A stretch of DNA of 50,471 bases from Acinetobacter johnsonii CIP 64.6. GTDB taxonomy: Bacteria > Pseudomonadota > Gammaproteobacteria > Pseudomonadales > Moraxellaceae. The notes beneath the pieces are model-generated. The model was given only the letters and a program-made list of their open reading frames with translations, did no database searches and had not been told where the DNA came from. The stretch spans positions 499,721 through 550,191 of the forward strand of contig NZ_KB849236.1 in NCBI RefSeq assembly GCF_000368045.1, written 5' to 3'. Positions 7,570 to 16,156 of this stretch are shown here, piece after piece. Both the position numbers and the translations under genes were made by a program. The first letter of the stretch is position 1. Each line of letters begins with the position of its first letter.

Positions 7570-8489
7570 TCATAACCTCCCGGATGGGGTAGATCACGGC
7601 AGACATCAAAAATATGGACCAAAGCAGGTAAAATGGCTGCCATAGATTCACTTGCACCACCACGGCTGCCCGGAAGGGTAATCACCAATGAACGGTCGAT
7701 AAAACCTGCAACGCCACGTGACATCGCAGCATAAGGGGTACGTTTTTGTCCGAAAGCACGTGCGGCTTCCATCAGGCCATTGAGTTCACGTTCAAGTAAA
7801 GGCTCAAGTGTGTCTACTGTAATGTCACGCTTGCCGATGCCTGTTCCGCCTACAGTAATAATGCAAGCATAAGATTGAGTGAGCTCTAAGACCAATGCTT
7901 TTAACTGATCGGCTTCGTCAGGTAAAATTTGATAGTGAATTGGATCAAAACCAGCTTCGGTTAAGGTCTCGACGACGGAGCGGCCAGCAGTATCTGGTTT
8001 ACGCCCTGCGGCAACGGTATCTGATAGAACCAATACTGCCGCAGAAACAGGCTGACGCAAATGACGTTTAAAGTGTGATTTTCCGCCTTTTTTCAGATCG
8101 AGTTTACATTGCTGAATGATCAACTCATGCGGTTCGCAATGGGGTTTGAGCATGTCGTAAATGGTGAGAGCCGCAATACTGGCAGCGGTCAACGCTTCCA
8201 TTTCTACACCTGTTGGCCCAATCGTTTCAACGGTTGCACGAATAATCACACGGTCGACAAGTAGTTCAAAATCGACATCGGCACGGTAAATAGGCAGGGG
8301 GTGACACAGCGGAATCAGTTCATCAGTACGTTTTGCGGCTAAAATCCCAGCAATGCGGGCTGTTTTGAGAGCATCACCTTTTTCTGTATTGCCGTCGGCA
8401 AGAAGTTGTAAACAATGTGCAGGGGCAAGCAGTTCAGAGCTTGCAGTTGCAACGCGATAGCTTTCTGGCTTCATGCCAACGTTTTTCAT
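7566..8489 (-). CDS. moaCB: Bifunctional MoaC-MoaB/MogA fusion
   Basis: Two cofactor enzymes are joined in 307 residues. Residues 1-140 are MoaC (cyclic pyranopterin monophosphate synthase): K53, LIPLCHPL (58-65), GVEMEALTAAS (94-104), D112 and K115, and KGGKS (134-138). Its N-terminus is shorter than in E. coli MoaC. Residues about 148-307 are a MoaB/MogA domain that adenylylates molybdopterin, with VLVLSD (152-157), TVGGTGIGKRD (212-222) and a PGSRGGASES loop. The fusion places cPMP formation and MPT adenylylation on one chain. It sits between moaA and moeA. The ATG at 8487-8489 has a weak CGGAAT site. Confidence 0.95.
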   Translation of the reverse strand: MKNVGMKPESYRVATASSELLAPAHCLQLLADGNTEKGDALKTARIAGILAAKRTDELIPLCHPLPIYRADVDFELLVDRVIIRATVETIGPTGVEMEALTAASIAALTIYDMLKPHCEPHELIIQQCKLDLKKGGKSHFKRHLRQPVSAAVLVLSDTVAAGRKPDTAGRSVVETLTEAGFDPIHYQILPDEADQLKALVLELTQSYACIITVGGTGIGKRDITVDTLEPLLERELNGLMEAARAFGQKRTPYAAMSRGVAGFIDRSLVITLPGSRGGASESMAAILPALVHIFDVCRDLPHPGGYE

Positions 8490-8616
8490 AAAGTATTCCG
8501 AAACATTGAAGTGTTGATCTAAAGTGAAACTGTTCGATCAAGAGAAAAAGTTTATGACGTATTTAGATAACACAAAAATAAATGCGGATACAGTCGAATG
8601 ACTGACAAACTCAAAA

Positions 8617-9624
8617 TTAACCCCCTATGGCATGCATACTGATTTTGCGTGTTGGGGCGTGTTGATGTTCAATAAACCCTGCTTTTTTATGCCATACCGC
8701 GTTCAGAATCTGGGCTTGTAATAAAGCGGGATCTTTTTGTTGAAGTAAATGACGTAGCGGTGTTCCCTTGTTGGCAAATAAACAGGTAAAAAGCTCTCCC
8801 GTTGCAGTAATACGTAAACGGTCACAGCTTTGACAGAATGGTTTGCTAATGGTGGAAATAATACCTAATGTGTACTGATCATTAAGCAGATAAATGGTTG
8901 CAGGGTCATGTTGTCTGGCTTGTTTCTGAATCTGAAAATGAGGATTAAGTGTTTGGATAATGTCATCTTCAGTGATGACTTTTTGAGGCTGCCACTGCTC
9001 AGGTTGATCTAGAGGCATATATTCAATAAAACGTAATGCGATCTTCTGCTGATAAGCCCATTGGGTCAGTTCAAGCACTTCATGATCATTTTGTCCTGCG
9101 ACTAAAACACAGTTTAATTTTATCGGAAGATTGGCTTGTTGTGCTGCCGAAATGCCTTCGAGAACAGGTGCTATCGGACGTTTGGTCATGTTCATAAACG
9201 TGTCTGCATGAATGCTATCGAGGCTGATATTAAGATCATCTAGTCCTGCTTCTTTTAGCGCTCGTGCATACTTGTTTAAATAGAAAGCATTACTGGTCAT
9301 GGAAATACGTTCTAAACCCTGTGGTTTGAGCCGATTCAAAGCATCAATAAAATTGACTACGCCTTGACGCATCAAAGGCTCTCCACCTGTTAAGCGGATG
9401 TGCCGAATGCCTAGCCCCACCATCATTTCACAAAAGGTTAAAAGCTCTTCAAAGCTCAAGATGTCTTTTTTTGCCAACCATTCCGGCCTATCGGGCATGC
9501 AATAACTACAACGAAAGTTACAACGATCTGTCAGAGAGATTCGGAGTTTATGTTTATGACGGCCAAATTGATCGATCAGTTGCGCTGACCTATGTTCTAA
9601 GGGTGTAGTAGTCGAACCGTCCAT
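8617..9624 (-). CDS. moaA: GTP 3',8-cyclase MoaA
   Basis: MoaA is the radical-SAM enzyme that starts molybdopterin synthesis, rearranging GTP to 3',8-cyclo-7,8-dihydro-GTP. The 335-residue protein carries the SAM cluster motif CNFRCSYC (C35, C39, C42), a SAM-binding GGEP (80-83) and a second 4Fe-4S site with C264, C267 and C281. It ends in the conserved Gly-Gly. It is the first gene of the minus-strand operon moaA-moaCB-moeA-mobA-moaD-moaE. It diverges from the YdeP-like enzyme gene across a 380-base region. Confidence 0.96.
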   Translation of the reverse strand: MDGSTTTPLEHRSAQLIDQFGRHKHKLRISLTDRCNFRCSYCMPDRPEWLAKKDILSFEELLTFCEMMVGLGIRHIRLTGGEPLMRQGVVNFIDALNRLKPQGLERISMTSNAFYLNKYARALKEAGLDDLNISLDSIHADTFMNMTKRPIAPVLEGISAAQQANLPIKLNCVLVAGQNDHEVLELTQWAYQQKIALRFIEYMPLDQPEQWQPQKVITEDDIIQTLNPHFQIQKQARQHDPATIYLLNDQYTLGIISTISKPFCQSCDRLRITATGELFTCLFANKGTPLRHLLQQKDPALLQAQILNAVWHKKAGFIEHQHAPTRKISMHAIGG

Positions 9625-10003
9625 AGTCGCTCCACTTCGTATTTACCTACGATTTAGTTTTTATAAACGAGAGTATGAAATGTTTTATTTCAAAGATCAA
9701 ACGGCGTCTTGAAGTCGTTTAGTTCGTTCATTTTCAAAAAATGAGAGGGTGTTCCTCGAACACGATCCATCAAGTCATTGTCTTTTGTAATAATTCATCT
9801 ATTGGAATTGCATACCAAAAGGGTGATATTTTTGATCAGAAGTGTTTTGGAATTGTGCCAAAAAACGTAGGCATGATGAATAAGAAAAGAGCAATAAAAA
9901 AGGGATGAGCAATCCAAATCGTTTGCAAATGCTATGAGCAAAGCGAACAGTGAATTTATCATTGCAGAACTTTTTACTGAAGATAAATATTGAGGGCGGT
10001 GAG
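9625..10003. other. Divergent control region, moaA and molybdoenzyme gene
   Basis: This 379-base region has no convincing gene. It contains a 15-base palindrome at 9749-9763 (listed separately) and AT-rich stretches that must hold both promoters. I looked for a molybdenum-cofactor riboswitch and a sigma-54 site and could not support either. Confidence 0.5.
9749..9763. promoter_or_regulatory. Palindrome GTGTTC-CTC-GAACAC, operator candidate
   Basis: Perfect 6-base arms around a 3-base centre lie in the divergent moaA / molybdoenzyme spacer, 125 bases upstream of moaA and 241 upstream of the enzyme gene. The position suits a dimeric regulator controlling one or both units. The regulator is not known. 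Confidence 0.4.
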
Positions 10004-12418
10004 ATGGAAAACACTGAAGAGAAAAAGCATGACGATGAAGAAACCAGCTATGCACGAATAGAACCTTATACCAATCCTGCGGGTGGATGGGGCGCGTTGT
10101 TAAGTGTTGCAAGAAACTTAAAGAGACAGGAAGTTTTCAAAAAAGGTGCGATTACGCTCCTCAATATTAACCAACCCACAGGTTTCGACTGTCCAGGATG
10201 TGCATGGCCTGAAAAAAAAGATGCACATGCCTTTAACTTTTGTGAAAACGGTGCGAAAGCCGTTGCCTTTGAAGCCACTTCAAAACGTGTTACGCCTGAT
10301 TTTTTTGCAACCCATGCGGTCAGTTGGCTGTCTGAGCAAAGTGATTTCTTGCTTGAAGATTCAGGCCGTTTAACCGACCCAATGCGCTATGACAGCGCAA
10401 CCGATAAATATGTGCCCATCTCGTGGGATGATGCTTTTGCCTTAATTGCAAAACATTTACATGCCTTGAATCATCCAGATCAAGCAGCATTTTATACTTC
10501 GGGTCGTGCAAGTAATGAAGCGGCATTTCTATATCAACTCTTTGTCCGTGCTTTTGGTACCAATAACTTCCCAGACTGTTCCAATATGTGCCATGAGACC
10601 ACCAGTGTTGGCTTACGTGACTCAATTGGTTTGGGTAAGGGAACGGTGACTTTAGAAGATTTTGATATCGCCGATGCGATTTTCAGTTTTGGGCATAATC
10701 CGGGCACCAACCATCCGCGGATGTTGGGGACTTTACGTGAAGTGTCGCGCCGTGGTGGCAATATCGTTGCCATTAACCCCTTAAAAGAACGTGGTTTAGA
10801 ACGTTTCCAAGATCCGCAAGCACCTGTTGAGATGATGACCAATGGCAGTACACCTATTAGTCGATATTATTTCCAACCCAACGTGGGCGGTGACTATGCA
10901 CTCATGTTTGGGATGCTGAAACATTTACGTGAATGGGACATTCAAGCACTGGTAGCTGGGAAAAAGAGCGTTTTTGACCGATCTTTTATTGAGATGAATA
11001 CGGTTGGTTTCGATGCCATGATGGAAGAAATAGATCGTACTGCATGGTCCGATATTCATGCACATACGGGACTTAGCCCTGAGCATTTAGAATCTTTAGC
11101 TAAAATGTATTTGGATGCCAAAACGGCCATTTTCTGTTGGGGCATGGGGATTACACAGCATCGACATGGGACTGCAAATGTACATATGCTCGCGAACTTA
11201 ATGTTGGCAAGAGGGCATATTGGTCGTCCAGGGGCAGGTTTAGCTCCGATTCGTGGGCACAGTAATGTGCAGGGCGATCGAACCATGGGGATCAATGAAC
11301 GACCAAGCCCAAAATTGCTGGATAGTCTGGACCGAGTATTCGGCATTCAGTCGCCACGTGAACATGGTTTTGGCGTGGTGGATACCATTCAGGCGATGTA
11401 TGAAGGTGGTGTAAAAGTTTTTATTGGTTTAGGTGGTAACTTTGCTGTTGCCACTCCAGATACACCTTATACACAAGAAGGCTTACGTCGTTGTGATTTG
11501 ACAGTACAGATTGCAACGAAGCTGAATCGTAGCCATTTGGTTTGTGGTAAAGAGGCATTACTTTTACCCTGTTTGGGGCGTACCGAAATTGATATGCAAC
11601 AGCATGGGTCGCAGGCAGTGAGTGTTGAAGATTCCATGAGTAATGTGCATCTTTCAGCAGGGCGTAATGAGCCTGCTTCTAAGAATCTACTTTCAGAGCC
11701 TTACATTGTGGCGCGTATGGCAGCAGCCGTCTTGCCAGAGAGTGATATCAAGTGGAAATGGTATGTAGAAAGTTATGACCGTATTCGCGATTCGATTGAA
11801 GACGTGTTTGATGAATTCCACGATTTTAATGCTCGGGTCTATCAGCCGGGTGGTTTTCACTTAGAGCATCCAGCCAATCAGCATGTGTGGAATACGCCTG
11901 TAGGCAAGGCACAGTTTTTAATTACGCCGTTGGCTGAAGTGTATGCAGATAAAGAGAATAAATACGCTGAACAATATACAGGGGCCAAAGTCTATACCCT
12001 AATGACCACACGCTCTCATGATCAATACAACACCACCTTGTATGGACTCGATGACCGTTATCGTGGGGTATTTGGTCAGCGCCGTGTTTTGTTTATGAAT
12101 GCAGAAGATATCGCTGCGGCTGGCTTTGTTGCAGATCAATGGGTGGATATCGAAAGTATTTATTCGGATGGTGTTAAACGTGTGGTTCAAAGCTTCCGTA
12201 TCGTACCGTATAACATTCCACGGGGTAGCCTCGCAGCCTATTATCCAGAGACTAATCCATTGGTTGCACTCAGTAGCCATGATAAATACGCCAAAATACC
12301 GGTGTCGAAAAGCGTGCCTGTGATTTTACATGTAGGTCAAGCGCCTGAACATTTAAACTTGGCACAAGCGGTTGATCCTGAAGATGCCAATCAGATCGTG
12401 AATCGAGAGGTTAGTTGA
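10004..12418 (+). CDS. FdhF/YdeP-family molybdopterin oxidoreductase
   Basis: This 804-residue protein is a DMSO-reductase-family enzyme like E. coli YdeP. An N-terminal CPGCAW motif (C63, C66) with C80 (FCENG) probably holds a 4Fe-4S cluster. The segment DCSNMCHETTSVGL aligns with the active site of FdhF, with C196 in place of selenocysteine 140 and the next histidine (H197) kept, so the Mo ligand would be cysteine. It is probably a cytoplasmic formate dehydrogenase or related oxidoreductase; the substrate is inferred and YdeP is linked to acid resistance. I chose ATG 10004, preceded by GAGGGCGGTGAG, over an upstream GTG at 9950. A terminator follows, then fdhD. It would need MGD, which makes the mobA stop notable. 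Confidence 0.9.
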   Translation: MENTEEKKHDDEETSYARIEPYTNPAGGWGALLSVARNLKRQEVFKKGAITLLNINQPTGFDCPGCAWPEKKDAHAFNFCENGAKAVAFEATSKRVTPDFFATHAVSWLSEQSDFLLEDSGRLTDPMRYDSATDKYVPISWDDAFALIAKHLHALNHPDQAAFYTSGRASNEAAFLYQLFVRAFGTNNFPDCSNMCHETTSVGLRDSIGLGKGTVTLEDFDIADAIFSFGHNPGTNHPRMLGTLREVSRRGGNIVAINPLKERGLERFQDPQAPVEMMTNGSTPISRYYFQPNVGGDYALMFGMLKHLREWDIQALVAGKKSVFDRSFIEMNTVGFDAMMEEIDRTAWSDIHAHTGLSPEHLESLAKMYLDAKTAIFCWGMGITQHRHGTANVHMLANLMLARGHIGRPGAGLAPIRGHSNVQGDRTMGINERPSPKLLDSLDRVFGIQSPREHGFGVVDTIQAMYEGGVKVFIGLGGNFAVATPDTPYTQEGLRRCDLTVQIATKLNRSHLVCGKEALLLPCLGRTEIDMQQHGSQAVSVEDSMSNVHLSAGRNEPASKNLLSEPYIVARMAAAVLPESDIKWKWYVESYDRIRDSIEDVFDEFHDFNARVYQPGGFHLEHPANQHVWNTPVGKAQFLITPLAEVYADKENKYAEQYTGAKVYTLMTTRSHDQYNTTLYGLDDRYRGVFGQRRVLFMNAEDIAAAGFVADQWVDIESIYSDGVKRVVQSFRIVPYNIPRGSLAAYYPETNPLVALSSHDKYAKIPVSKSVPVILHVGQAPEHLNLAQAVDPEDANQIVNREVS

Positions 12419-12430
12419 TTCAATGCTGAA

Positions 12431-12461
12431 ATGACGCCTGATTTGCAGGTGTCATTTTTTT
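12431..12461 (+). terminator. Intrinsic terminator after the molybdoenzyme gene
   Basis: A 10-bp stem with one G-T pair (12431-12440 with 12446-12455) and a 5-base loop is followed by seven T. It probably ends or attenuates the transcript before fdhD. Confidence 0.85.
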
Positions 12462-12505
12462 CATGATTGAAGGGTTTGGTGTTTAGGGAAGATTGGAAAA
12501 CTATT

Positions 12506-13306
12506 ATGGATATTCGGGCGTCGACGTTGAATTCTCTGGGTTATGAAACTGTTGATATTCAGCGTCTAAGTGAAAATAGAGTTGTTGAACAATCTGATTT
12601 TGTGGTGCAAGAACACCCTATTGCCTTGGTCTATAATGGGATTTCCCATGCAGTAATGATGGCAACGCCAGCTGATATTGAAGTCTTTGCGAAAGGTTTT
12701 AGCTTGTCTGAAGGTATTTTGACGAGTTTGAAAGAGCTTTATTCTTTAGACATACATGAAACTGAATTTGGGATTCAAGTCGAAATGACGATTTCTACTC
12801 GGGCCTTTATGGCGCTCAAACAACATCGACGGATGATGGTTGGACGCACGGGTTGTGGTCTCTGTGGGATTGAAAGTTTGCAGCAGCTTCATTTGGATTT
12901 ACCTCAAATTACCACAGCCCTTTGTGAGGGATGGTTGGCTCAAATTCCGCAAGCCATTGCTCAACTCAATACCCGACAGAAAATCACCCAAATGACGGGC
13001 GGTGCACATGCGGCTGCATGGGTTCAAGCGGGGGAAATAGTGGCTTTGTTTGAAGATGTGGGCCGACACAATGCTTTAGATAAACTATTGGGTTATATTG
13101 CAGAACATCATTGTGATGTAAATCAAGGTTTTGTCGTGATGACCAGCCGCGCCAGTTATGAGTTGATTCGTAAGTGTGCTCAACTGAATATTGCCTTGCT
13201 GGCGTGTATTTCAGCTCCAACCAGTATGGCGATTAATATGGCAAAGCAGTCAGGTTTGACCTTAGCGAGTTTTTGCCGCGGTAATGGTTTTGTTTTATAT
13301 ACTTGA
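12506..13306 (+). CDS. fdhD: Formate dehydrogenase sulfurtransferase FdhD
   Basis: FdhD takes sulfur from a cysteine desulfurase and sulfurates the molybdenum cofactor so that formate dehydrogenases are active. The protein shows the catalytic CGLC pair (C117, C120 from the chosen start), the conserved TGGAHAAAW stretch, FEDVGRHNALDK and TSRASYELIRK. I chose ATG 12506 (266 residues) with GGA eight bases before it; a TTG at 12467 would add 13 unconserved residues. Its place beside the YdeP-like enzyme supports a formate-dehydrogenase role for that enzyme. Confidence 0.93.
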   Translation: MDIRASTLNSLGYETVDIQRLSENRVVEQSDFVVQEHPIALVYNGISHAVMMATPADIEVFAKGFSLSEGILTSLKELYSLDIHETEFGIQVEMTISTRAFMALKQHRRMMVGRTGCGLCGIESLQQLHLDLPQITTALCEGWLAQIPQAIAQLNTRQKITQMTGGAHAAAWVQAGEIVALFEDVGRHNALDKLLGYIAEHHCDVNQGFVVMTSRASYELIRKCAQLNIALLACISAPTSMAINMAKQSGLTLASFCRGNGFVLYT

Positions 13307-13393
13307 TATTCAAAATTTTGCTGTATAAAAAGTAAAAGGTTTTTCTTTATTAGTTCATCTGCTTTGATGACCAGTCTTTATTTGAGTGAATGT

Positions 13394-13744
13394 ATGCAGG
13401 ACGTCAAATTAAAATTACAGCTCAGAATACTTCTCAATCAAGACATTGCATTTGGGCCAGGTAAGGCCGAGTTATTGGAAGAAATTCGTCGTACAGGTTC
13501 AATTTCTCAAGCTGCAAAAAGTATGAATATGAGTTACCGCCGTGCATGGCAATTGGTTGAAACCATGAATCATAGCTTTCGGTCAGGATTGGTCGAAACT
13601 CAAAAAGGTGGAACGCATGGGGGTGGGGCAAAACTCACGGACTTGGGCGAAAGTATTTTAAGTCAATTTAGACAGATGGAAATAAAAGCACGTGTTGCGA
13701 TTGAACAGGATTTTGCAGAACTAGCTCAACACCTTAAACAATAA
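13394..13744 (+). CDS. ModE-type winged-helix regulator without Mop domains
   Basis: This 116-residue protein matches the N-terminal DNA-binding domain of ModE. It has the helix-turn-helix SISQAAKSMNMSYRRAWQLVETMN (36-59), the wing KGGTHGGGAKLT (71-82) and a C-terminal dimerising helix. Full-length ModE (about 260 residues) adds two molybdate-binding Mop domains; these are missing, so molybdate sensing is unexplained. I chose ATG 13394, with GAGTGA close upstream; an ATG at 13367 lacks a site. It sits between fdhD and modA and is the obvious candidate regulator of modABC. Confidence 0.88.
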   Translation: MQDVKLKLQLRILLNQDIAFGPGKAELLEEIRRTGSISQAAKSMNMSYRRAWQLVETMNHSFRSGLVETQKGGTHGGGAKLTDLGESILSQFRQMEIKARVAIEQDFAELAQHLKQ

Positions 13745-13747
13745 TCT

Positions 13748-13764
13748 ATTTAGTTCAACTAAAT
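13748..13764. other. Inverted repeat after the modE-like gene
   Basis: Perfect arms ATTTAGT and ACTAAAT around TCA directly follow the modE-like stop. There is no real T run, so it is either a weak terminator or a protein-binding palindrome. Confidence 0.35.
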
Positions 13765-13931
13765 ACTTCTCGTATTGATTTATGACATACACGAATAAGC
13801 TTCCTAGGTTTGATAAAACCTCTTATCTACTCACTCGATAGCAAGAGCAGTATCAGTCACGTGATTAAGATACAAACACTTTAACTTGAACGATAAATAA
13901 TCTGTTTCTAGAATTGACGTTGCTTGTGTAT

Positions 13932-13955
13932 CCATATATTTTTGAAAACATATCG
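13932..13955. promoter_or_regulatory. Candidate ModE operator upstream of modA
   Basis: Eleven-base arms (CCATATATTTT and AAAACATATCG, 9 of 11 complementary) around a TG centre lie 26 bases before the modA start. ModE operators in other proteobacteria are AT-rich palindromes carrying TATAT near each end and CG at the edges, which this resembles. Assignment rests on pattern and position beside modE-modABC. Confidence 0.45.
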
Positions 13956-13981
13956 GTCAATTTATAACGCTTAAGGGGAAC

Positions 13982-14764
13982 ATGGTGCTGCTTAATTTTA
14001 AGAATAAGTATATGCAATATGCGATGTTATGTTGTGGTTTGACTCTTGGGGTACAGGTACATGCGGAGCAAGCTATTACCGTCTATGCAGCAGCCAGCTT
14101 GACCAATGCTATAGCAGATGTCGATGCAATATTTGAACAACAAAAAAGAGTACACGTGAAAACCTCTTATGCAGGGTCGTCGACTTTGGCCAAGCAAATT
14201 GAAGCGGGTGCACCTGCGGATGTTTTTATTTCGGCAGATGAACAGTGGATGAATTATCTGCAAAATAAAAAGTTAATTGTGCCGAATAAACGTGTGAATT
14301 TATTGGGTAATCGTCTTGTTCTGATTTCGCCAAAAGCTAAGCCCGTCAAAATAAAAATGGATAAAAGTTTTGATCCTTCTACCGCTTTTCAAGGCAAGCT
14401 TTGTACAGGAGACACCAAAAGTGTCCCAGTCGGAAAATATGGGAAACAGGCGCTGACCGCATTGGGATGGTGGTCAAAACTTGAACCAAGATTGGTTGAA
14501 ACTGAAGATGTCAGAGCTGCGCTCAACTTTGTAGCACGTGGTGAATGTCAGCTTGGCATTGTCTATGCAACCGACGCTGCTATCAGTAAAGATGTCACCG
14601 TCATTGGCGTTTTCCCTATCAGCAGCCATACCCCGATTGTTTATCCCTTTGGCCTTGTCAAAAATAATCCAGATGCGCTAGCGTTTTATCAGTTTGTACA
14701 AAGTAAACAAGCACATGCAGTCTTTAAAAAATATGGCTTTACCGTTTTATCTGCTGCTAAGTGA
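13982..14764 (+). CDS. modA: Molybdate-binding periplasmic protein ModA
   Basis: This 260-residue solute-binding protein of the molybdate ABC importer has a signal peptide (residues 1-28, cleavage after VHA) and then ITVYAAASLTNAI, the usual start of mature ModA. Further family marks are YAGSSTLAKQI, GAPADVFISADEQWM and, near the C-terminus, GECQLGIVYATDAA. It captures molybdate in the periplasm and delivers it to ModB. ATG 13982 has AAGGGGA upstream. The stop overlaps the modB start. Confidence 0.95.
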   Translation: MVLLNFKNKYMQYAMLCCGLTLGVQVHAEQAITVYAAASLTNAIADVDAIFEQQKRVHVKTSYAGSSTLAKQIEAGAPADVFISADEQWMNYLQNKKLIVPNKRVNLLGNRLVLISPKAKPVKIKMDKSFDPSTAFQGKLCTGDTKSVPVGKYGKQALTALGWWSKLEPRLVETEDVRAALNFVARGECQLGIVYATDAAISKDVTVIGVFPISSHTPIVYPFGLVKNNPDALAFYQFVQSKQAHAVFKKYGFTVLSAAK

Positions 14765-15456
14765 TGATGTTTTCTTTATCGGTTGAAGAGATAGAGGTAC
14801 TCAAGTTATCCTGCCAAGTGGCTGCAACCTGTTTGGCCTTTAGTCTGATCCCTGCATTGGCAGTGGGTTGGGTTTTGGCACGTAAAGAGTTTTTTGGCAA
14901 ATCATTATTTGAAACCTTTATTTTCTTACCTCTGGTGCTGCCGCCTGTGGTGCCAGGATATTTGCTGTTACAGGTTTTTGGCGGAAACGGAATACTGGGT
15001 AAGTATCTTGAGCCCTTTGGATTCAATTTTGTATTTAATTGGAAAGGCGCAGTTTTGGCTTCAGCCGTGATGGGTTTTCCACTCTTGGTTCAATCGATTC
15101 GTTTGGCCATAGAGTTGGTGGATCAACGGCTAGAAATGGCGGCGAAAACGCTCGGTGCTTCCTCCTTGGGTACTTTTTTTTATGTCACTTTGCCTTTAGC
15201 CAGTAGTGGCATATTGGTAGGGGCGATTTTATGTTTTTGTCGCAGTCTGGGTGAGTTTGGTGCAACCATTACCTTTGTCGGTAACATTGCAGGCGAGACC
15301 AGAACCTTGCCCTTGGCCATGTATAGCTTGATGCAGCAACCCGACACAGAACAAGCGGTTTGGCGACTGATTATTCTGTCATTAACTGTGGCATTTTTGG
15401 CGTTATGGTTTGCCCAGTGGTTTCATCGCTATCAGAAAAACAAACGAGGGCATTAA
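14764..15456 (+). CDS. modB: Molybdate ABC permease ModB
   Basis: This 230-residue inner-membrane permease has about five membrane helices. The EAA loop that docks with ModC is visible as EMAAKTLGASSLGTFFYVTL, and SLGEFGATITFVGNI is typical of ModB and CysTW permeases. The start is TGATG overlapping the modA stop; ATG 14764 or 14767 are both possible, and no separate ribosome site is seen, which implies translational coupling. It works as a dimer with ModA and ModC. Confidence 0.95.
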   Translation: MMFSLSVEEIEVLKLSCQVAATCLAFSLIPALAVGWVLARKEFFGKSLFETFIFLPLVLPPVVPGYLLLQVFGGNGILGKYLEPFGFNFVFNWKGAVLASAVMGFPLLVQSIRLAIELVDQRLEMAAKTLGASSLGTFFYVTLPLASSGILVGAILCFCRSLGEFGATITFVGNIAGETRTLPLAMYSLMQQPDTEQAVWRLIILSLTVAFLALWFAQWFHRYQKNKRGH

Positions 15457-15460
15457 GACG

Positions 15461-16078
15461 ATGATTGACTGTCATATTCAGTTAAATTTAGGCAGATTTA
15501 AACTCGATCAGACATTTTCATCTGAACATCCTGTCGTTGGTTTATTTGGGGCTTCAGGTTCAGGAAAAACCAGTATTTTGCATGCCATTGCAGGACTTAA
15601 TACTCCAGTCAATGGCTGGATTAAAATCAATCATCAGACATGGTTCGATGCGAAAAATAAGATTAATTTAAATGTACAGCAACGTCATGTTGGTTTGGTT
15701 TTTCAGGATGCGCAACTGTTTCCACATATGACGGTGATGCAAAATTTATTGTTTGGCTATAAGCGCATTCGGCCTGAAAGCCGACGTTTTGATCCCGATT
15801 ATATTATTGAACTGCTTAAACTTAATCATTTACTCAGTCGTATGCCGACGAAGCTTTCAGGTGGTGAAAAGCAGCGAGTTGCATTGGGTCGGGCACTGTT
15901 GTATTCGCCAAATTTATTATTATTAGATGAACCATTGTCTGCACTTGATGCGGCACATAAGCAGGAAATTATTCCTTTCTTTCAAAAAGTACAGCAGGAA
16001 ACATCAATTCCAATGTTGTATGTCAGCCATGATATGGATGAAATTAAGCAGCTGACCGAAGCAGTTTGGTTGCTTTAA
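15461..16078 (+). CDS. modC: Molybdate ABC ATPase ModC lacking the TOBE domain
   Basis: This 205-residue ATPase has Walker A GASGSGKTS (30-38), Q-loop FQD (81-83), signature LSGGEKQR (132-139), Walker B LLLLDEP (152-158) and switch histidine H190. It powers molybdate import through ModB. E. coli ModC is about 350 residues with a C-terminal TOBE domain that binds molybdate and inhibits transport. Here the protein ends right after the ATPase core, so that feedback site is missing. ATG 15461 lies four bases after the modB stop, with GAGG upstream. Confidence 0.93.
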   Translation: MIDCHIQLNLGRFKLDQTFSSEHPVVGLFGASGSGKTSILHAIAGLNTPVNGWIKINHQTWFDAKNKINLNVQQRHVGLVFQDAQLFPHMTVMQNLLFGYKRIRPESRRFDPDYIIELLKLNHLLSRMPTKLSGGEKQRVALGRALLYSPNLLLLDEPLSALDAAHKQEIIPFFQKVQQETSIPMLYVSHDMDEIKQLTEAVWLL

Positions 16079-16156
16079 TTGAACACATTTCAGCTTCAAC
16101 TTTTGAAGAGAGAACGAATAAAAACAGAAAAAATGGGCCTCCGTATCAGCTTAGGA

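Noticed and set aside
9625..10003. Molybdenum-cofactor riboswitch or sigma-54 promoter
   Set aside because: I could not find the conserved multi-stem core of the Moco RNA, nor a GG-10-GC spacing with the right flanks.
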